From the NCBI GenBank assembly GCA_001898425.1, contig MKTV01000005.1, forward strand, positions 186,029 through 250,028: 64,000 nucleotides of DNA. Reading direction: 5' to 3'. Origin of the DNA: Rhodospirillales bacterium 69-11 (GTDB taxonomy: Bacteria > Pseudomonadota > Alphaproteobacteria > Acetobacterales > Acetobacteraceae). Shown one piece after another: positions 46,462 through 54,340 of this stretch (positions are counted from its first letter, which is position 1; every line of letters begins with the position of its first letter). The position numbers and the translations under genes were made by a program. The notes beneath the pieces are model-generated. The model worked only from the letters and a program-made list of their open reading frames with translations. It was not told where the DNA came from and made no database searches.

Positions 46462-46889
46462 AGGTTCCGCTACCTTTCCGCCACTCGGGGACCAGCGGAT
46501 CGCCTCCGTTCCGACCATGGCGCCAATCGGTCCGCGGCCGCCCCGGCACGTGAAATCATTCCGGATAAGATTTTTTCTGCCATCGTCTGCCAATTCTCTC
46601 ATCATCCATTGGAGCGATGCAATGATCGGAATTCGAGGTGGAAAATGATGGGGCCTGTCGCGGCCGTACATCATTCATTCCGTCCCGCAAAGTCGTCACG
46701 CATTCCTGATGGAACGCGATAGTCCGAGAACTTTCCGATCGTGGCTGAAGCAGTTCTGCCCCGTTAAAGTCTTTCCGTTACTTGTTTTGGCTTGTGGTCG
46801 CGAAGCGGCATGACGGTCCATGCCCCTTGCGCGCAAATGAGAACGCGAACCGGGCAGACACGTCGCACGAGAAAACAGGGGGGTGCCTG
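46462..46889. other. 428-bp lower-GC gap between the tRNA and ArsR
   Basis: The stretch is clearly richer in A/T than its surroundings (for example around 46550-46780). No promoter stands out. One small frame, 46645-46722 (25 codons), has a good ribosome binding site. Low GC next to a tRNA 3' end is a common integration scar, but I find no direct repeat of the tRNA end nearby. Confidence 0.5.
46645..46722 (+). CDS. Possible 25-residue small ORF
   Basis: ATG at 46645 with GAGG six bases upstream; it encodes MMGPVAAVHHSFRPAKSSRI and five further residues. No recognised family or membrane segment. It lies in an A/T-richer gap, and the only support is the ribosome binding site. Confidence 0.2.
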   Translation: MMGPVAAVHHSFRPAKSSRIPDGTR

Positions 46890-47294
46890 ATGGCGTTCAA
46901 CAGCAATCCGGGCGGGCCTCGCCACGAGGCGCCCGACAGGCGAGGCATGCTTGCCGTTCCGCCTCCACCCCCGACGGACCTGATGCCCCATGCGGGCACG
47001 GCGGTGGACGAGGGGCGCGTCGTTGCCATGCTCAGCGCCCTCGGTCAGGAAATCCGCCTCGACCTCTGGCGCCTGCTTGCGGAACACGGGTCGGAGGGGC
47101 TGGCGGCCGGGGTGATCGCCGCACGCTTGTCGCTCGCCCCGTCCTCGCTGTCCTTTCACCTGCAACAGCTCACGCAGGCGGGGTTGCTGGTCCATCGCAG
47201 GTCGAGCCGGCGGATCATCTACGCCGCGAACCGGGCCATGATGCACGAACTGCTCGGGTTCCTGTCCCAGACGGCCGACGCGGCGGGCGACTAG
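46890..47294 (+). CDS. ArsR-family winged-helix regulator
   Basis: 134 residues with a 45-residue Pro/Gly-rich lead, then the ArsR-type DNA-binding domain: AMLSALGQEIRLDLWRLLAEHG, VIAARLSLAPSSLSFHLQQLTQAGLLVHRRSSRRIIYAANRAMM. The ELCVCDL metal-binding motif of ArsR/SmtB is absent (the position reads GSEGLAAGV), so it does not sense arsenic in the classical way. The ATG has AGGGGGG upstream. Its target is unknown; the secreted-protein cluster lies about 0.8 kb downstream. Confidence 0.85.
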   Translation: MAFNSNPGGPRHEAPDRRGMLAVPPPPPTDLMPHAGTAVDEGRVVAMLSALGQEIRLDLWRLLAEHGSEGLAAGVIAARLSLAPSSLSFHLQQLTQAGLLVHRRSSRRIIYAANRAMMHELLGFLSQTADAAGD

Positions 47295-47412
47295 AACCCC
47301 GCCCGGCCGCCCCGGGCAGCGGGCAGCCGCCCCGTACTGCGATGCGGCCTGCCACTATCGCCAGGCCGCGCGACGGCCCGCCGCCCCACGCCGACACGCG
47401 CCGAATTTCCCG

Positions 47413-47778
47413 TCAGTGCGGCGGGAGGTCCCCGGGTGTCGGCGAAGGAGATCCGGCAAGGAGATCGTCGAGCGCGGAGCCGGCGAGGGCGAGCAGCGGC
47501 GCGACGTCCTCGGCCGGCATCTCGGCATGCCGCTGCAGCAACCGGCGCGCGATCGCGGCCTTCATGCGCACGGCACCGGGCTCCGTGGCGGGCGTGGCCG
47601 TCAGCGCCTCCAGGCAGCCCTGACGTTCGGCCAATGCGTCTTCCAGCTTCAGCCAGAGGGTGTTGCGCCGCTCGTCCGCCGGGGCGAGCGCAGCGATCTC
47701 CTGATCGAGCGTGGCGCACCGCGCCTCCGCTGCTTCGAAACGCCTCGCCAGTGTCGCAACGCAAGCCGGTTCCGTCAT
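47413..47778 (-). CDS. Hypothetical protein, helical
   Basis: 121 residues, no recognised family. The sequence from residue 5 to about 60 (LARRFEAAEARCATLDQEIAAL and onward) has the heptad-like Leu/Ala/Glu pattern of a short coiled coil, followed by a second helical segment and a Pro-rich end. No signal peptide. The ATG at 47778 has only a weak ribosome binding site; upstream in-frame starts lead into low-complexity sequence. Convergent with ArsR. Confidence 0.5.
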   Translation of the reverse strand: MTEPACVATLARRFEAAEARCATLDQEIAALAPADERRNTLWLKLEDALAERQGCLEALTATPATEPGAVRMKAAIARRLLQRHAEMPAEDVAPLLALAGSALDDLLAGSPSPTPGDLPPH

Positions 47779-47942
47779 CGCCGCCGTCAGCCCCTTTGTT
47801 CCGGCCTGGTGTCCAAGCCGTCCGCCCCACCGCGGGAGAGCGGTGGTGTGAACGCACTCGATACCACACTGCGGAGGTGGGGCGGGCCAGCGATCACGCC
47901 AGTCGTGATGCACGCGCTCGTGAGCGCGTCCCGGGTGGTCCG

Positions 47943-47974
47943 TTCGACTCTTCGATTATGGTCGAAACGTCGAA
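47943..47974. promoter_or_regulatory. Nested double inverted repeat upstream of the secreted-protein cluster
   Basis: TTCGA-CTC-TTCGA-TTATGG-TCGAA-ACG-TCGAA: two TTCGA half-sites on the left mirrored by two TCGAA half-sites on the right, with symmetric 3-6-3 spacing over 32 bp. Such order suggests cooperative binding of two protein dimers. It lies about 75 bases upstream of the candidate transcription start, a normal activator position. Confidence 0.6.
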
Positions 47975-48014
47975 ATATTCAACGGCATGTGCGGAGAACA
48001 GAAAGATTTTGTTT

Positions 48015-48043
48015 TTGACTCGTATGTGGTTTCCTGAAGAAAT
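48015..48043 (+). promoter_or_regulatory. Candidate promoter of the secreted-protein cluster
   Basis: TTGACT, 17 bases, then AGAAAT. The -35 box is near consensus and the -10 box is weak, which fits an activator-dependent promoter. The first gene starts 80 bases further on. Confidence 0.45.
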
Positions 48044-48122
48044 GTAGGGGCTCGCCGGCTGGGCGGGCCGATCATCCAGATCAATACTGGGTGGCTTTGC
48101 CTCATTACTTGGGAGTGGAAAC

Positions 48123-48491
48123 ATGCGTAAACTGCTTCTTGCAGCCGCCGGTGCCCTGTGCCTCGCGTCGGCTCCGGCTTTCGCGGGCGGTCTGTTCGTG
48201 GCGGGCGGCACGGGCGCCAGCGTCGGCGGCGGCTCCAGCGCGTCTGGCGGCAGCTCGGTCGGCGGCGTCGGCCCCTCTGCGGCGCTCGCCGGCTCGTCCG
48301 GTTCTGCCTACAGCACGACCAGCCTTTCGACCGGGCTGACTGGTGGGTCCATCTCGACCTACTCCACGCAGCACGGGACCGTGGGCGGGATCTCGAGCGG
48401 CTTCGCGGGCTTCGCGGCCGGCGGCAGCCAGGGCGCGCAGACGAGCGGCCATGGCTTCACCGGGATCGTCGGCGGCGTGTCGCTGCCCTGA
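48123..48491 (+). CDS. Small secreted Gly/Ser-rich protein 1
   Basis: 122 residues. A clear signal peptide (MRKLLLAAAGALCLASAPAFA, cleavage after AFA) is followed by about 100 residues composed largely of Gly, Ser, Ala and Thr (GGGSSASGGSSVGGVGPS and similar). No Cys and almost no charged residues. The low-complexity, beta-prone character recalls extracellular fibre or matrix proteins, but no family is recognised. The ATG has GGAG seven bases upstream. First of four closely spaced secreted-protein genes. Confidence 0.75.
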   Translation: MRKLLLAAAGALCLASAPAFAGGLFVAGGTGASVGGGSSASGGSSVGGVGPSAALAGSSGSAYSTTSLSTGLTGGSISTYSTQHGTVGGISSGFAGFAAGGSQGAQTSGHGFTGIVGGVSLP

Positions 48492-48569
48492 TATCCGGTC
48501 GGGCGGCGGCGATCTCGGTCGCCGCCGCCCGCTCGACCGTCCCTTCATCGTCCGACCGTGGAGATCGCC

Positions 48570-48899
48570 ATGCGCCGGTTCCTCGCCTCTACCGCCATCC
48601 TCGCCGCCTTCTTCGCGGCCGTCGCGTTCACTCCCGCCTACGCCGGCAGCTACAGCAGCGTCGGCGCCAGCGCCGGAGCTACGTCCTCCGCGACCGCCAA
48701 CAGCAGCAATGGTGGCGCCGCGATCGTCGGCGCGCAGAGCTTCGGCGGCACCATGATCGGCGTCACGCCGAACAGCATCGCCACTGGGTCCACCATCAGC
48801 ACGCGAACCATGGGTGCCTCCACCGGCACGGCCTCGTTCACCGGTTCCAGCAGTGCGACGGCACACAGCTTTGGTTACGGCGGCTGGTCCATGCATTGA
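48570..48899 (+). CDS. Small secreted Ser/Thr/Gly-rich protein 2
   Basis: 109 residues. Signal peptide MRRFLASTAILAAFFAAVAF through AYA, then a Ser/Thr/Ala/Gly-rich mature chain (SSVGASAGATSSATANSS) ending in aromatic GYGGWSMH. The segment GSTISTRTMGAS resembles GSISTYSTQHG of protein 1, so the two may be paralogues. The ATG at 48570 follows GGAG at six bases; an in-frame GTG at 48558 is less likely. 78 bp after protein 1. Function unknown. Confidence 0.72.
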   Translation: MRRFLASTAILAAFFAAVAFTPAYAGSYSSVGASAGATSSATANSSNGGAAIVGAQSFGGTMIGVTPNSIATGSTISTRTMGASTGTASFTGSSSATAHSFGYGGWSMH

Positions 48900-48949
48900 C
48901 CGCCGCAACACTTCGATCGCCTCGCACGGATTTCGACAGGAGACATTCC

Positions 48950-49267
48950 ATGCGGACCATCCGACCCGGACTCTGGCTCGCCGCCGGATTGCTTGCGCCG
49001 GCAGCGGCCTTCGCCCAGGCCCATAGCGGCACGACGACCGGCGTCACCATCACCGGCCCAGGCAGCGGCGCCGTCGCCTATGCCGGCAACGGCTCCTACG
49101 GCGTCAGCATCAACGGCAACGGTTTCAGCAGCAATTCGTATTTCAGCGGCGGGATCAACACTGGCCCGAACGGCGGCACCAGCTTCGGCGGTGGCGGGGG
49201 CTCGTTCACCAGCACGATCAACGGGCACACCTATTCATGGTCGGGTTCCTGGGGATCGCAATTCTGA
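48950..49267 (+). CDS. Small secreted Gly/Asn/Ser-rich protein 3
   Basis: 105 residues. Signal peptide MRTIRPGLWLAAGLLAPAAA through FAQA. The mature chain alternates small polar and hydrophobic residues (GVTITGPGSGAVAYAGNGSY, then SINGNGFSSNSYFSGG) and ends in TINGHTYSWSGSWGSQF. The alternation and Asn/Gly turns fit a beta-solenoid or amyloid-like repeat (inference). AGGAG lies seven bases before the ATG. 50 bp after protein 2. Confidence 0.72.
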   Translation: MRTIRPGLWLAAGLLAPAAAFAQAHSGTTTGVTITGPGSGAVAYAGNGSYGVSINGNGFSSNSYFSGGINTGPNGGTSFGGGGGSFTSTINGHTYSWSGSWGSQF

Positions 49268-49307
49268 CAAGAAGGCCGCCCGCAGGCAGCCAAAAGAGGG
49301 AAGCGTC

Positions 49308-50249
49308 ATGCGTATCACCATCATCCTGGCGGCCTGCGTCGCCGCCGTCGCGCTCGCCCCGCATCGGGGCATGGCGCAGGCCACCATCACAGAGAACATC
49401 AACAACACCGGGCTTCCGAGCATCCCGAGAAACGCGCCGGCGCTCGGCCTGTCCAACATCTACGGGCTCAATCCCTGCGCGACCGGTTCGTCGGTCGGCG
49501 TCACCACGCCGCTGTTCGGCCTGGGCGGCGCGATCAGCGACATCGATCGGGAGTGCGAGACCCGCAACAACGCCGCGGTGGTGATCACCGGCCTGAAGGA
49601 CGAGGCCCTGGCGCGCGAGATCCTGTGCGAGATCAAGGACGTCCGCCAGGCCGCGATCCGCGTCGGGCGCCCCTGCCTGCAGGATCAACGCACCGCAGCC
49701 GCCGGCGGGCCGCCAGTCGCCTCCGCCGCGCCCGCTCCGGGACCGGTCCTGGCCGCCTCCGCCGCTCCGACACCCGTCATCGCGACGCCGCTGCCGCCGC
49801 CCGCCGCGACGCCCGTCCTCCAGCCTGGCGCGCCCGTCCGGGTTGCCCCGCCACCCGCGACGCAGGAGGCTGACGCGGCGCCGGCCACGACGGTGGTCGC
49901 GGGTGCGCCTGCCTTCTGCCGGACGCCCTGGCTGCAGGTGTCGCTCTATCCGGAATGCACGACCGCCCCGAGTGCGGCGCCCGCACCGAAGCCCGTGGCG
50001 CAGAGCAGGCCGGCGCCCCGTTCGGTGACCCGCGCGGCGCCTCCCGCCGTGGAGCCCGCGAGCGCCCCCGCGCCGCATCCGCCGGTGCCGCCGGCCGCGA
50101 CGACCGTCACCGCCGCCATCCCCGGCTGCAACATCCCGAGCGCGCTGCTGGCGATGTATCCGGAGTGCCGCGCGGGCGCTTCATCCACCCATGTCGCCGC
50201 GGCGAGCACGCCGCACCAGCGACTGGCGCTCGCCACGCCCGCCCGCTGA
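49308..50249 (+). CDS. Secreted Pro/Ala-rich protein 4 with cysteine-bearing N-domain and duplicated C-terminal motif
   Basis: 313 residues. A signal peptide ends at AMA. Residues about 25-125 form a compact domain with cysteines in GLNPCATG, DRECETRNN, ILCEIKDV and GRPCLQD, the only well-structured part. A long Pro/Ala-rich region follows, in which a motif C-x2-P-x6-Y-P-E-C appears twice, at residues 204-217 and 274-287. This is the only member of the four with Cys, so it may anchor, cap or cross-link the Gly/Ser-rich partners (inference). AGAGGGAAG precedes the ATG. 40 bp after protein 3. Confidence 0.75.
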   Translation: MRITIILAACVAAVALAPHRGMAQATITENINNTGLPSIPRNAPALGLSNIYGLNPCATGSSVGVTTPLFGLGGAISDIDRECETRNNAAVVITGLKDEALAREILCEIKDVRQAAIRVGRPCLQDQRTAAAGGPPVASAAPAPGPVLAASAAPTPVIATPLPPPAATPVLQPGAPVRVAPPPATQEADAAPATTVVAGAPAFCRTPWLQVSLYPECTTAPSAAPAPKPVAQSRPAPRSVTRAAPPAVEPASAPAPHPPVPPAATTVTAAIPGCNIPSALLAMYPECRAGASSTHVAAASTPHQRLALATPAR

Positions 50250-50691
50250 TTGGACCGGGTTACGACGCCGGCCGGGACTCCCGGCCGGCGTTCGTGCGCG
50301 TCCGGCGTCGGGCGACAGGGTTCGTCCGCGCAGTGCAGCCGAACGCACGTGCGGCCGTTGGGAGGGCAGCCGATCGCCCTTCGGCCGATCGCCGTCCAGC
50401 CGATCGCCACTCAGCCGATTGCCGCCCAGTGGCTGGCGGCGTAGCCGTGGCCTGTGCGGCAGATGGTTCGCTCCGTAACAGATCGCACGCAAATCAGCGA
50501 TGCGAGTGTCGGATAAAGACGGCACCGCGCGCAGGAACGTCGTCGAAGTCGATCGATCACACGTTCCCAACTCTATTTGACGCTTTTGTGTTGCAATCTA
50601 CGAACTGTTTTGTCGTCGTTTGCGTTGCACTTGGGTCTCGTTCTCCCGGCGGCAGCATCGGCCGTCGCATCGGGAACGGGGATACGCCCAC
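50250..50691. repeat. 442-bp gap with four 15-bp tandem repeats, a promoter and an inverted repeat
   Basis: 50367-50426 holds four 15-bp units, C(A/G)GCCGAT(C/T)GCC plus three variable bases. In the frame continuing past the stop of protein 4 they read QPIAL-RPIAV-QPIAT-QPIAA. 50534-50567 has GGAACGT-N20-ACGTTCC. A promoter candidate lies at 50577-50604. The second half of the gap is A/T-richer than the first. Confidence 0.65.
50577..50604 (+). promoter_or_regulatory. Candidate promoter of the hypothetical gene at 50692
   Basis: TTGACG, 16 bases, TACGAA, in an A/T-rich stretch about 90 bases before the ATG. The inverted repeat GGAACGT/ACGTTCC ends ten bases upstream of the -35 box and could be its operator. 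Confidence 0.5.
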
Positions 50692-51522
50692 ATGCACATT
50701 TCAAAGCCCGACCATCTCAAGCCACGCTTTGCCTGGGACGACTGGCACCATCCGACACCCCTCGCGCTGAACGAAATCGACCTGGGCACCTGGCGCGATG
50801 GCGCCTACCTGCACGCGGGCCGCGGGTTCGCCCCACATGCGGTGGCGATCGACGGGACCGCGCAGGCCAGCGTCGATATCGGCCTCACCGCACTGGTGCC
50901 GAACGACTATGCCGCGATCCACATCTCCCTCGGCAACGTCATCGATTTCGACGCGTTCGGCCGCGGCGGCGCCGTGGGCAGCATCACCACGGCCGCCGTC
51001 GGCAGCGCCCAGCTGACCATCGAGGACGGCAAGCTCGTGGGCGGCTACGCGGCGACGCTCAGCATGGAGCTCACGGCCGAACTGCCGTCGAGCCATACCC
51101 TGATCCACATGCGCGTCACCGACAGCTTCACCTTCACGCTGAGCGGCAACGGATGGAGCGATGCGACGCTCGCCACCACGGCGGCCAGCGAGGGGACGGT
51201 GCAGACCGATCCTGCCGGCAACGGACCGGCCGCCTGCGGCGGGTTCGATCTCGCTCGCTTCGCCGCCTCCGTCCTCGGGACCGGCGACTGGTCGATGAAG
51301 TTCGTCGCATCGCAGGCCGGGACGACGCTGCAGGGGAAGGGGGTCTCCACCCTGTCGATCGACGCGACCGCCGATCTGCCCGGCGGGTGGGGCGGCCAGC
51401 ATCTGTCGTACCACGACGTCCAGCGGAGCGCCTTCGCCTTCGATGCGGGCGCTCCCGCCGGCGGACCGGGATGCTGGATCCCGGAGGCGAAGCCGGCGAT
51501 GCCGCCCCTGTTCCACCACTGA
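50692..51522 (+). CDS. Hypothetical protein, beta-rich
   Basis: 276 residues, no recognised family. No signal peptide: the N-terminus is MHISKPDHLKPRFAWDDWHH. From residue 60 on, the chain is a run of alternating Thr/Ala/Ile/Val segments with Gly/Asp turns (ASVDIGLTALVPNDYAAIHI), suggesting an all-beta fold. Two Cys near residues 182 and 264. It follows the secreted-protein cluster but has its own promoter candidate. GGGGA lies upstream of the ATG at 50692. Confidence 0.65.
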   Translation: MHISKPDHLKPRFAWDDWHHPTPLALNEIDLGTWRDGAYLHAGRGFAPHAVAIDGTAQASVDIGLTALVPNDYAAIHISLGNVIDFDAFGRGGAVGSITTAAVGSAQLTIEDGKLVGGYAATLSMELTAELPSSHTLIHMRVTDSFTFTLSGNGWSDATLATTAASEGTVQTDPAGNGPAACGGFDLARFAASVLGTGDWSMKFVASQAGTTLQGKGVSTLSIDATADLPGGWGGQHLSYHDVQRSAFAFDAGAPAGGPGCWIPEAKPAMPPLFHH

Positions 51523-51758
51523 CCGGGCGGCCACGATCGGCCCCCGTCGCTCGACGCGCCCCGAGGAACGCGCCCCGAGGAACGCACGCCGCGCGCCTCG
51601 AGCGACACGTGTGGAGCAAGGTACCGGGAGCCTCACGCTTCGAGCGCTTCGAGCCCCGCACGTCGGCCGGTCGGAGGGGTGGCGGACGGCACTGGCCGCC
51701 ACCCTGGCCCGCTCGACCCTGCTGCGCTACGCCCGTGGCAGCATTGGGGAGGCGCATC

Positions 51759-52541
51759 ATGGACCTGGGTCTCACGGGCAAGACAGCCATCGTCTGCGCG
51801 GCCAGCAAGGGGCTCGGCCGCGCCTGCGCGCTGTCGCTGGCGCGCGAAGGGGTCGAACTGGTCATCACGGCCCGCACCGCGAGCGAGCTCGAGAAGACGG
51901 CGGCCGAGATCAGCAAGGAAACCGGCGTGAAGGTCACGCCCGTCGCCGGCGACATCTCCACCGAAGAAGGGCGTGCCGCGGCGCTCGCCGCCTGCCCGGC
52001 GCCGGACATCCTGGTGAACAACGCCGGCGGACCGCCGCCCGGCGATTTCCGCGACTGGGACCGCGAGGACTGGATCAAGGCGATCGACGCCAACATGCTG
52101 GCGCCCATCTTCCTCATCAAGTCGGTCGTCGATGGCATGTGCGACCGCAAGTTCGGCCGCATCGTCAACATCACCTCGGCCTCGGTGAAGTCGCCGATCC
52201 CGGTGCTGGGCATGAGCAACGGCGCACGCGCCGGGCTGACCGGGTTCGTCGCTGGCCTCGCCCGCCAGGTCGCGCGGCACAACGTGGTCATCAACAACCT
52301 GCTGCCGGGTCCGTTCCTGACCGACCGGCTGCGCAGCGGCGCGGCGCACGAAGCCGGCAAGCGCAACGTGGCGGTGGACGACGTGATCGCCGAACGCGCC
52401 AAGGCGACACCCACCGGGCGGGTCGGCGATCCGGCGGAGTTCGGCGATGCCTGCGCCTTCCTCTGCTCCGCGAAGATCGGCTTCATCGTCGGGCACAACC
52501 TGCTGCTCGACGGCGGCGGGTTCAACTCCTCCATCGCCTGA
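51759..52541 (+). CDS. Divergent SDR-family protein lacking the Tyr-Lys catalytic pair
   Basis: 260 residues. A Rossmann fold with CAASKGLGRACALSLAREG (cofactor loop), NNAGGPPPGDF and a C-terminal LLLDGGG. At the usual YxxxK position the sequence is Ser153-Asn-Gly-Ala-Arg157 (SNGARAGL). Tyr and Lys are therefore both replaced, while the Ser of NITSAS remains. A subfamily of proteobacterial SDRs with SNxxR here is known, usually annotated as oxoacyl reductases without proof. Its function may be altered. GGGAGG precedes the ATG. The NRDE gene starts 3 bases after its stop. Confidence 0.87.
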   Translation: MDLGLTGKTAIVCAASKGLGRACALSLAREGVELVITARTASELEKTAAEISKETGVKVTPVAGDISTEEGRAAALAACPAPDILVNNAGGPPPGDFRDWDREDWIKAIDANMLAPIFLIKSVVDGMCDRKFGRIVNITSASVKSPIPVLGMSNGARAGLTGFVAGLARQVARHNVVINNLLPGPFLTDRLRSGAAHEAGKRNVAVDDVIAERAKATPTGRVGDPAEFGDACAFLCSAKIGFIVGHNLLLDGGGFNSSIA

Positions 52542-52544
52542 CGC

Positions 52545-53261
52545 GTGTGCACCGTCGTCGTCCTGGTCCGGCCGGGCCACGCCTGGCCGGTGACGATCGC
52601 GGCCAACCGTGACGAGCAGCTCGCCCGGTCCTGGGATCCGCCGGCCGCGTGGTGGCCCGACCAGCCGGAGGTGATCGGCGGGCGGGACCGCAGCGCCGGC
52701 GGCACCTGGATGGCGCTGCACCGGACGGATGGCGTGGTGGCGGCGGTGCTGAACCGCCCGGGCACGCTGGGACCGCTCGCCGGCAAGCGCAGCCGCGGCG
52801 ACCTGCCGCTGCTGGCGGTGAGCCGGGGTGACGCCGCGGCGGGGGCGGCGGCGGTCGGCGCGCTCGACTCGGCGGAGTGGCGCGGCTTCAACCTGGTGGT
52901 GGCCGACCGGAGCGGCGCGTTCTTCCTGCGCGGCACCGGCCTGGGCCGGCCGACGGTGGACCGGCTGCCGGAGGGCGTCTCCGTGGTGACGGCACACGAC
53001 CCGAACGACCTCGACAGTCCGCGGATCGCCCGCCACCTGCCGCGCTTCGCGGCGGCGGCAGCGCCGGAGCCGAACGACTGGAAGGACTGGCCGCGCCTGC
53101 TGGGCGACCGCGCGGGCGGCCCGCAGGAGCAGCTCGACATCGCGCCGCGCGGCGGGTTCGGCACGGTCTGCAGCAGCCTGGTCGCCTTGCCGGAAGAGGG
53201 ACCGCCCCAGTGGCTGTTCGCGCCCGGCCGGCCCGGGGAGACGCCGTTCGCGGCCGTGTAG
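52545..53261 (+). CDS. NRDE-family (TANGO2-like) protein
   Basis: 238 residues. The sequence begins [24 protein letters not shown]. The Cys2 and NRDE motif define this family, which has an Ntn-hydrolase-like layout and is linked in eukaryotes to TANGO2 and haem or acyl-CoA handling; bacterial roles are unproven. [20 protein letters not shown] and the late SSLVAL strand follow. The GTG start lies 3 bases after the SDR stop, so the two share a transcript. Confidence 0.87.
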   Translation: MCTVVVLVRPGHAWPVTIAANRDEQLARSWDPPAAWWPDQPEVIGGRDRSAGGTWMALHRTDGVVAAVLNRPGTLGPLAGKRSRGDLPLLAVSRGDAAAGAAAVGALDSAEWRGFNLVVADRSGAFFLRGTGLGRPTVDRLPEGVSVVTAHDPNDLDSPRIARHLPRFAAAAAPEPNDWKDWPRLLGDRAGGPQEQLDIAPRGGFGTVCSSLVALPEEGPPQWLFAPGRPGETPFAAV

Positions 53262-53293
53262 CGGGCGGGAGGCTCCCCTGTTCCGGGTTTGCT

Positions 53294-53321
53294 TTGCCAG
53301 GGGGGGGACCGCTGCTATACC
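53294..53321 (+). promoter_or_regulatory. Promoter candidate of purC
   Basis: TTGCCA, a G-rich 16-base spacer, TATACC. About 145-170 bases before the purC ATG. The same TTGCCAGGGGG start occurs at the tRNA-Arg promoter at 63815. Confidence 0.6.
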
Positions 53322-53464
53322 CCCCGCGGCCGTTCCATGCGGTCGGCCGGTGGGTGGTGGTGCGGTTCGCGTTGGGCCGGCGCCGCCCTTGGGCTTGGTT
53401 TGATCGCGTGATCTCGGCCTTGGCGGCGCTCGCCTGCGCCGGTTCACGCTCTAGGGGAATCGCG

Positions 53465-54229
53465 ATGGCCCGCCGCCGTCAGTTGTACGAAGGCAAAGCC
53501 AAGATCCTGTTCGAGGGGCCGGAGCCCGGCACGCTCGTGCAGTATTTCAAGGACGACGCCACCGCGTTCAACGCCCAGAAGAAGGGCGTCATCACCGGCA
53601 AGGGGGTGCTGAACAACCGCATCAGCGAGTACCTGATGATGCGGCTTGCCGAGATCGGCATCCCGACCCACTTCGTCCGGCGCCTGAACATGCGCGAGCA
53701 GCTCATCCGGGAGGTGGAGATCATCCCGCTCGAGGTCGTGGTGCGCAACGTCGCCGCCGGCAGCCTGTCGCAGCGGCTGGGCATCCCGGAGGGGACGCGG
53801 CTGCCGCGCTCGATCATCGAATACTACTACAAGAATGACGCGCTGAACGATCCGCTGGTGTCGGAGGAGCACATCACCTGCTTCGGCTGGGCCAGCACCG
53901 CCGATATCGACGACGTCGTCGCGCTGACCCTGCGGATCAACGACTTCCTGACCGGCCTGTTCCTGGGGGTCGGCATCTCGCTGGTCGACTTCAAGCTGGA
54001 ATTCGGCCGGCTCTGGGAAAACGACGAGATGCGGATCGTGCTGGCCGACGAGATCAGCCCGGACAATTGCCGGCTGTGGGACAGCAAGACGAACGAGAAG
54101 ATGGACAAGGACCGCTTCCGCCGCGACCTGGGCAAGGTCGAGGAGGCGTATCAGGAGGTGGCGAAGCGGCTGGGCATCCTGCCCGAGGCCGGCATGCGCG
54201 ACCTCAAGGGTCCGGAGACGATGCAGTAG
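53465..54229 (+). CDS. purC: Phosphoribosylaminoimidazole-succinocarboxamide synthase
   Basis: Joins CAIR and aspartate with ATP in purine synthesis. 254 residues. [47 protein letters not shown] and [12 protein letters not shown] are the family signatures, including the ATP and magnesium-binding residues. AGGGGA lies before the ATG. Other purine genes (purS, purQ, purL) usually follow in alphaproteobacteria but not here; the next gene is convergent. Confidence 0.97.
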   Translation: MARRRQLYEGKAKILFEGPEPGTLVQYFKDDATAFNAQKKGVITGKGVLNNRISEYLMMRLAEIGIPTHFVRRLNMREQLIREVEIIPLEVVVRNVAAGSLSQRLGIPEGTRLPRSIIEYYYKNDALNDPLVSEEHITCFGWASTADIDDVVALTLRINDFLTGLFLGVGISLVDFKLEFGRLWENDEMRIVLADEISPDNCRLWDSKTNEKMDKDRFRRDLGKVEEAYQEVAKRLGILPEAGMRDLKGPETMQ

Positions 54230-54340
54230 GCCGGCGGCGCCGGGACCGCGACGGCCCGCGCCACCGGCGTCGCCGCCAAGCCGGGGCGCGCGACGCGGCA
54301 CCGGTCGACCGGCACCGCGTCGCCCCGCCCAGGCGCCGTC

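Larger units (their letters stand above)
47779..48122. other. 344-bp divergent regulatory gap before the secreted-protein cluster
   Basis: Lower GC than the surroundings. It contains the nested palindrome at 47943-47974, an A/T-rich stretch at 47975-48020 and a promoter candidate at 48015-48043. No gene is seen. Confidence 0.6.

Noticed and set aside
50367-50426. Independent small gene encoding QPIA repeats
   Set aside because: Only a TTG start directly after a stop codon is available and no ribosome binding site is seen; treated as a tandem repeat.
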